Source of the DNA: Lingula anatina
Lineage: Eukaryota; Brachiopoda; Lingulata; Lingulida; Lingulidae
Reading direction: 5' to 3'
Assembly (NCBI RefSeq): GCF_001039355.2
Contig: NW_019775922.1
Location: 84,239-124,419, forward strand
Length of the DNA: 40,181 nt
Positions within the stretch are counted from its first letter, which is position 1. Every line of letters begins with the position of its first letter. The notes beneath the pieces were generated by a model. The model made no database searches. It was not told where the DNA came from and worked only from the letters and a program-made list of their open reading frames with translations. This document shows, in pieces, positions 34,903-40,181 of the stretch. The translations under genes and the position numbers were made by a program.

Positions 34903-37043
34903 AGGACGGAGGAAGAGAGAAGCGGGGAGTGATGTTAAGAGGGAGAGGGGGAGAGACGGAGTAATCTGAAGATTCTCATAAACCAATTTTGTTCACAAAA
35001 GTGACAACCCAAACTTTCTAATATCCCGTGCCCCCTTTGAATTTTACAGCGCTGATTCTTGTTGAACCCCACCTGATGCACCTGATGTTGTGTAAAGCGT
35101 ATCTGACTCCGCTCTATATCAATAGAAAAGCCTTTGCTTCGAACCCTTACCATGGCATACACAAGTAGAATCTGCTTTTAAACAACAAGGAATATAAAAT
35201 CGCTACCCAAGACTGCAAGGATTAGAAATAAACAAAAATGATCTTACCGCACACATCAATTCTCTTCGTCACGTAGACAAAGCTCCTCAACGCCAATTTC
35301 ACTCCAGTATCCATATAGCAACCAAAGGCCTTTATTTCTCGCGCTTAAAATCCACCTCAAGTATTCAAGATAGTCTCAAATGCACATTTTTTATAGGCAG
35401 TAGGTTAAGTGGTACGTATTGTTATGTTGTCTACCCTAGCTATGGAATTTCTTTTAACTTTTACCAGCAAGGTGAGAACGAGGGAGTCGAAACAGAGGCT
35501 GATATATAACGCCCCCCTTTTTTTTTACCCAGGCAGAAAACTCAACAAGCGGGCAACATCACAAAAAAGGAGCATTATTTGCACGCACCGCATAGCATTA
35601 CATGACCTTTTCGCCGCAGATATATCAATATGGAAAAAGGCCTTTTAAAAAAAGTATTTACCTATAGCGCATAATATGACACAGCTTCCAAGTAAATAAA
35701 GGAAAGAAGTTTCACTCCAATACCCCAAGTGGCAGCAGGATTAGAAGTACTTAAAGAAACTTCTAAGTAAAGAGAATCAGCATTGGAGGGGTTGGTGGGG
35801 AGGGGGGGGGGAGAGAGGGATGTCATTGTACCGTAATTAACCGTGTCGCAAAAGCTGTGTCTTTAAAAATGATGTCTAGAGCAATTAAAAAGTGAACAAC
35901 ATTCTTTCAGAAATATTTACATGCAAATAATAACATTACAGGGTATTACACTGCAGTAGAGAAGTGAATAGACGTTAATTGCATGGAAACTAGGCTAAAT
36001 TTGTATACGAACGGTGTAAGTGCGTGGTTTTCACACATCACATCACATAATAATATATTATTCTACTTCAAGGTAAATCAATTTTAAATGAGCTGTTGCG
36101 CCTGTTGTATTATAAGAAAGATATGACTAAAGTGTTCGTACTTATATTCTATTTAGTTGGGTCAATTTAACCTGCATTGATTCATTGAAGTAGATCGAAG
36201 CTTTGGTCTTAAAGTTTAGACCAATTTTCGGACTTAAGTTCCCCTTTGAAACAGATCCAAGCCATTGCCATCATAAAACTGCAAGAAAAAATCCTTCCAT
36301 AAAGGTATTCGTACGCATGGCGTAATATGTCAAAATAATAAACTTTGATGGTCATATAAGTTTTCAGAATGCTTTTGATGTAGTCCTTGGACCTCAAACG
36401 AGTCCTAAAATAAGTCAAATAACTTTCGTGATAATTGCTCGTATGCTTTACGTAGCATTTATAAACGCATACTGTAGAAGACACGTGCGAGCCCGGCTAG
36501 TTACCAGTGAGTGTGAACTAGTCAAATAGACGTTTTGTAAATCTCTAAATAACCTGGATTTCCCACAATTACCCCTTTTTAATCAATGTCACTAGGTGGC
36601 CCAATTAGGATCTCAAAAATATTTCTAGTCTAACACTTACACATACCCGTTGCAAAATACGCAATGCATTAGCACCATTTAGCATATTTGTAATATATAT
36701 AAAATGGAAAATCGTACTGTTCAAAAACACAAGAATAAGAGGTGTCAAGTCAGTGTTGGGGAAAACCAGAAGAACTCCTTGAAGAAGCCAATTTGATTGC
36801 AACTTTCACAATGATGCACGAGAATGCATATTCTACATTTCAAACACCTGTCGCTTCAGGATCGCCGTCTACAAATCACGGCCGATCCGATGAAAAAAAC
36901 CCCTTCCTGTATAAATACAAAATCGATAACAGGCATAATATCACCAATATCCAATGATCATTGAACGGTCATTTGCGGAACAAAAACACGGAAGACGGAC
37001 ACTAGAACAAGGCAAGCTGCGGCAACATTTGCAGGTGGTAGAT

Positions 37044-37085
37044 TACGTCATCAATTTTCAAAGTTACGTCATCAACTTTCAAAAT
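37044..37085. repeat. 21-bp tandem repeat, two copies, with TACGTCA cores
   Basis: TACGTCATCAA.TTTCAAA occurs at 37044-37064 and 37065-37085 and differs at only a few bases. TTACGTCA is a CREB/ATF-like site, so the pair may be a regulatory duplication. Confidence 0.8.
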
Positions 37086-39130
37086 GGCCGTCACCCGAAC
37101 CGTGCATTCTGCCCTTGTATGCAGTCAATAAACCCGCGGTCACTAAGTTATATTATTACACGTGCACTTTCAATTACACAGACTTTCCCAGGCTCACGTG
37201 TGATAGACTCTATATAGTGACAGTGTTGCCGTTTCTATTCATTCATGATTTTTTCCTGCATATTTGAACTCCCCCCCCCCCCACCTTCGTTTTCAAGTCT
37301 TATCCTATTCTTGTAACAACATTATAAACAGTATAATCTATATCTGTTCACTTGAAGGAGTTCTGCAGGTGGTGTCTTATGTAATGGAAGGGGAGACGCT
37401 TCCAATGGGTTTATAATATTAAATAAATCCCTGTACCCATGGTCCAAGACTTATCGTTTTAATCAAGTTTCCAAAAAAATAATTAAAAACAACCTCATTC
37501 TTGCAAAAAATCCTAAAATATAAAAGGAACATAACAAATTAAAAATAGACCTGTCATTGCATGCTGCAAACTTTATAATGACATAATAAAGGTGTTAAAA
37601 TATTATAATCATTCTATTTTGGGCAACACAATGTAAATTCCTTTTATTTATATTCCCATTTGCTGTATTTATACATTGGGATAATGATTAAAGAAATATT
37701 ACTTCCTCGAAACTGGTGACACCGAAGCGTCGCAAACAAGTTATTATACCATTAAGATGACAAATGTCTTTATTGCTGTCTTTTCCAGCCAAGGTCAGAG
37801 CGCACTTTTTGAACTGACAAATAGTGCATCTACTTTTCTGCGTCTCAACGTTTACAACGCAGATACGTTCTTGTTGTTGTGATACCTGAGAGCTTAAAAA
37901 TAATCCCATGTCCTGTACTTAAACGTGATAAACGTGCGTCCTTTTCACATCTGTCAAAAACTGAATCATTTATACAAGCAGTTATAATACAATTGGGTCA
38001 TAAGGCGCGTTTACATATAAGTAAAGTCGACTCTTTTCTACGTAGTTTTCCCGCCAAACGCTAGGCTCAAAGAAATACAGGCGAGCCGCGACAGATCTAT
38101 TGTCTTTAGTTATCTACTCTCTGCAAAATTGGCTCTTAAAAGTGTTGAATCGACTCTTCGTCAATTCTATATAAAATACTAAAGATCCTGCGATACCAGG
38201 GTCTAAATAGTTATCCTACCTTCTTAGACGGCTATTAGACGGCTAGAGGAGGGCAGTCAGTTTCAAAAGCCTCGATCCACACGACGTTGTTTTTTCTAAG
38301 GCTTGCGCAGTTTCACGTTCTTAATGTTTGTCCTCGCCGATTGTCTTCAGGGTTTTCATGCATAACACCCCAAGGGGCAGTGGTAATTCAAAATAAACTA
38401 CCCCCTTTTTCTTTTGCACTTTTATTCTGCTGAAGCATCAACATGTTTTTTTTATGTTTTTGCACGAAGATCGTACTTGGAGGTTCAGGCTTATCACACG
38501 TAGATAAAACTGACGAAAACATGGGATTAGCTAAACAAACGCGATATAAAGAACACGTAAAACACATCATATCTTGCCCTATCATAAGCCATTTAGTCCT
38601 TATCTTTGTTTAACTCTGACGGATTAAAAGAGATGATAAATCCAAACGCTCCGCCTTAGAGATAGGAAATCTCTTTTATTGTGTACAGCAATTAAACTTT
38701 GAGTCGCGTTCATTTTTGGACGTTTCTTTAGAAGGTGGCGGGGTCTCCCAGTGAGTTAAAAACGATAATGTCGCTGTAATAAATTTAATCTATGATGCGT
38801 TTACATTTTGAGAGCCTCTCGAACAGGGGTTTGGGCGTTGTAATAGTAGATGTTTTAAAATATCTGCTTTCTAAAAATCACTTTTCAAGTTTTGGTATTA
38901 ATTACTTAGCCCCACCTTGTAGCAAAATCAAGGTTTTTTATTATGCTTTGTGAAACATGCTTGAAGGGCTAAATACTTCACATGAGCCGTAAAAGTAACT
39001 AGATGTTCATTCACCTTCTGAGCGATTTCAACTGTGACACAGAAATTTTTCTTTTTTTATGCGTGCAATAGTCGGCAGGGCCTGAATTTGACGAACATTA
39101 TCTTCATATGTTGAAAGTGTTAGAATTGTT

Positions 39131-39210
39131 AACACACACACACACACACACACGCGCATGCATGCATACACACACGCACACACACCCATCCACCCACACA
39201 CACACACGTA
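39131..39210. repeat. Impure (CA)n microsatellite
   Basis: CA repeats interrupted by GCGCATGCATGCAT and by CCATCCACC. Confidence 0.9.
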
Positions 39211-39470
39211 GCCTTCATCCCTCTTGCGCGGAGAGGTCTCAACAAGCGGGTAGCCCTATGAGATGAGAGGAAATGGCGGGGTGCAATATATATATTTACC
39301 CATTCAAACGGCGCCGATGCGTCTCCGGCGACCGCGAGAACATTTTAAAAGGTTCATGTTTGCTTTCTCGTTGAAAAATGATTTCCTTATCTAATACACC
39401 TGTCATAGGCCACGATAAATGAGCCCCCGGCCTCTCATCGCGACTCCAGAAAGTTTGTAATGCTTCATTC

Positions 39471-39478
39471 TATAAATA
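39471..39478 (+). promoter_or_regulatory. TATA box of a possible promoter near the right edge
   Basis: TATAAATA sits after a GC-richer, CpG-containing segment (about 39230-39460). The expected start site falls near 39500 in CCAACTCTGC. No coding exon follows before the window ends, so a gene driven from here would have its coding part outside. Confidence 0.3.
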
Positions 39479-40181
39479 CCATCGGTCTACGCGGATCGAG
39501 CCAACTCTGCGGGGACTCTCGCTGAGTGCAATCAGCTTAACTGAATAACACGCTTTCTCTTGTTTCTAACGCACTTGTATAATCATCAGTCATTTTTGTA
39601 TTCTACTGAACGACAAGAGGAGGCACGTCAACCTATCAATCTGATTGCATTCAGCGAAAGTCCCGCGAAGTTGGATCGACATACGTAGACCGATAGTACC
39701 TATGGGAACGGGGCCTTAGTTGCTGATCACCTGGTTTTATAAGGCCTTGAAAAGATATTTTCTTCGTTCACGGGCACCTGAACATAATTGTCCTTGAGAA
39801 AGATAAAGAAATCATTGCTTTCAAGATAAAATATGCATCCCCTAAAAAAAAAGAAGTACAGAAAGATGTACAGTCTACGATCTGAAATTTTGGGGTCAAC
39901 TGTTGTGCTTTTGAAATACAGTATTTTATTGGTTTCAACCATTTTGTTTAGAAAAAAATTATGATTTATCGACATTTAAAAACCATTATCTGCCTACACG
40001 CTAATTGAATCATTTTTTCCTATCACTGCAATTGCACGATTTCTAATATCTGTCGGAATATTAATGTTCTGTGGGGTGGGGGGTGGGGGGTGGGGTGCGT
40101 TTTCTTTTTTTACATTCAAAATTTGTTTCCACGAATGTAATGCAAAAGAGCTATATTTTACTCCTTCCCCCCCCCCCCCCC
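39479..40181. other. Right-edge non-coding sequence
   Basis: No coding exon seen. It may be a 5' leader or first intron if the TATA element at 39471 is real. It contains a G-quadruplex motif (40073-40095) and ends in a C homopolymer (about 40168-40181) that is cut by the window edge. Confidence 0.45.
40073..40095 (+). repeat. Strong G-quadruplex motif with single-T loops
   Basis: Four G runs (4, 6, 6, 4) are separated by single T residues, the arrangement expected to give a very stable parallel quadruplex. Confidence 0.75.

Larger units (their letters stand above)
33038..39470. other. Long non-coding stretch, no gene recognised
   Basis: All open frames are under 95 codons and lack recognisable domains or codon bias. 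Contents: a GA-rich array (34847-34891) with a G run, a G-rich block at about 35788-35820 and a 21-bp tandem repeat with CRE-like cores (37044-37085). There is also an E-box plus TATATAG at 37195-37217, C runs near 37269-37282 and a CA-rich array (39131-39210). Confidence 0.5.

Overview
The window looks like a 40-kb piece of an animal nuclear genome, most likely a marine invertebrate. The evidence is split coding exons with consensus GT..AG introns of 5-6 kb, a paired-class homeobox gene, AT-rich non-coding DNA full of dinucleotide and tetranucleotide microsatellites, and short non-autonomous transposon copies. No prokaryotic operon structure, CRISPR array or convincing tRNA/rRNA was seen. The phylum cannot be fixed from the sequence. 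Microsatellite load plus a stand-alone condensation-domain gene would fit a lophotrochozoan or an invertebrate deuterostome; this is inference.

Left part (1-18.2 kb): an Arx (Aristaless-related homeobox) gene on the + strand. Upstream sequence occupies 1-3543. Coding exon 1 is 3544-4283, exon 2 is 10582-10627 (46 nt, inside the homeodomain) and exon 3 is 15885-16484 (rest of the homeodomain, OAR tail, stop). The joined reading frame is 461 codons. Introns of 6.3 and 5.3 kb carry microsatellites and several repeat-free, TAAT-rich patches that may be enhancers. The 3' UTR probably runs to one of several AATAAA signals between 16.7 and 18.1 kb.

Middle part (18.2-28.3 kb): convergent to Arx, on the - strand, is an uninterrupted 479-codon gene (20883-19444). 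It encodes a stand-alone condensation-domain / PapA5-like acyltransferase with an intact HHxxxDG motif. A splice acceptor lies 36 nt upstream of its ATG. A consensus donor with a TATA box behind it lies about 7.2 kb further upstream (28077-28287), so a distant non-coding first exon is plausible. This gene is the least-characterised item in the window.

Right part (28.3-40.2 kb): no protein-coding exon was recognised. It holds two short inverted-repeat transposons (31297-31464, 32875-33037), a diverged dispersed repeat pair, a recurring GGGTCACTCGGTGC-type motif, three tandem repeats, many (GA)n/(CA)n arrays, a strong G-quadruplex motif and a TATA-type promoter-like segment near 39.47 kb that may serve a gene beyond the right edge.

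The two genes need not be functionally linked: one is a developmental transcription factor, the other a metabolic enzyme-like protein, tail to tail and 3.0 kb apart.
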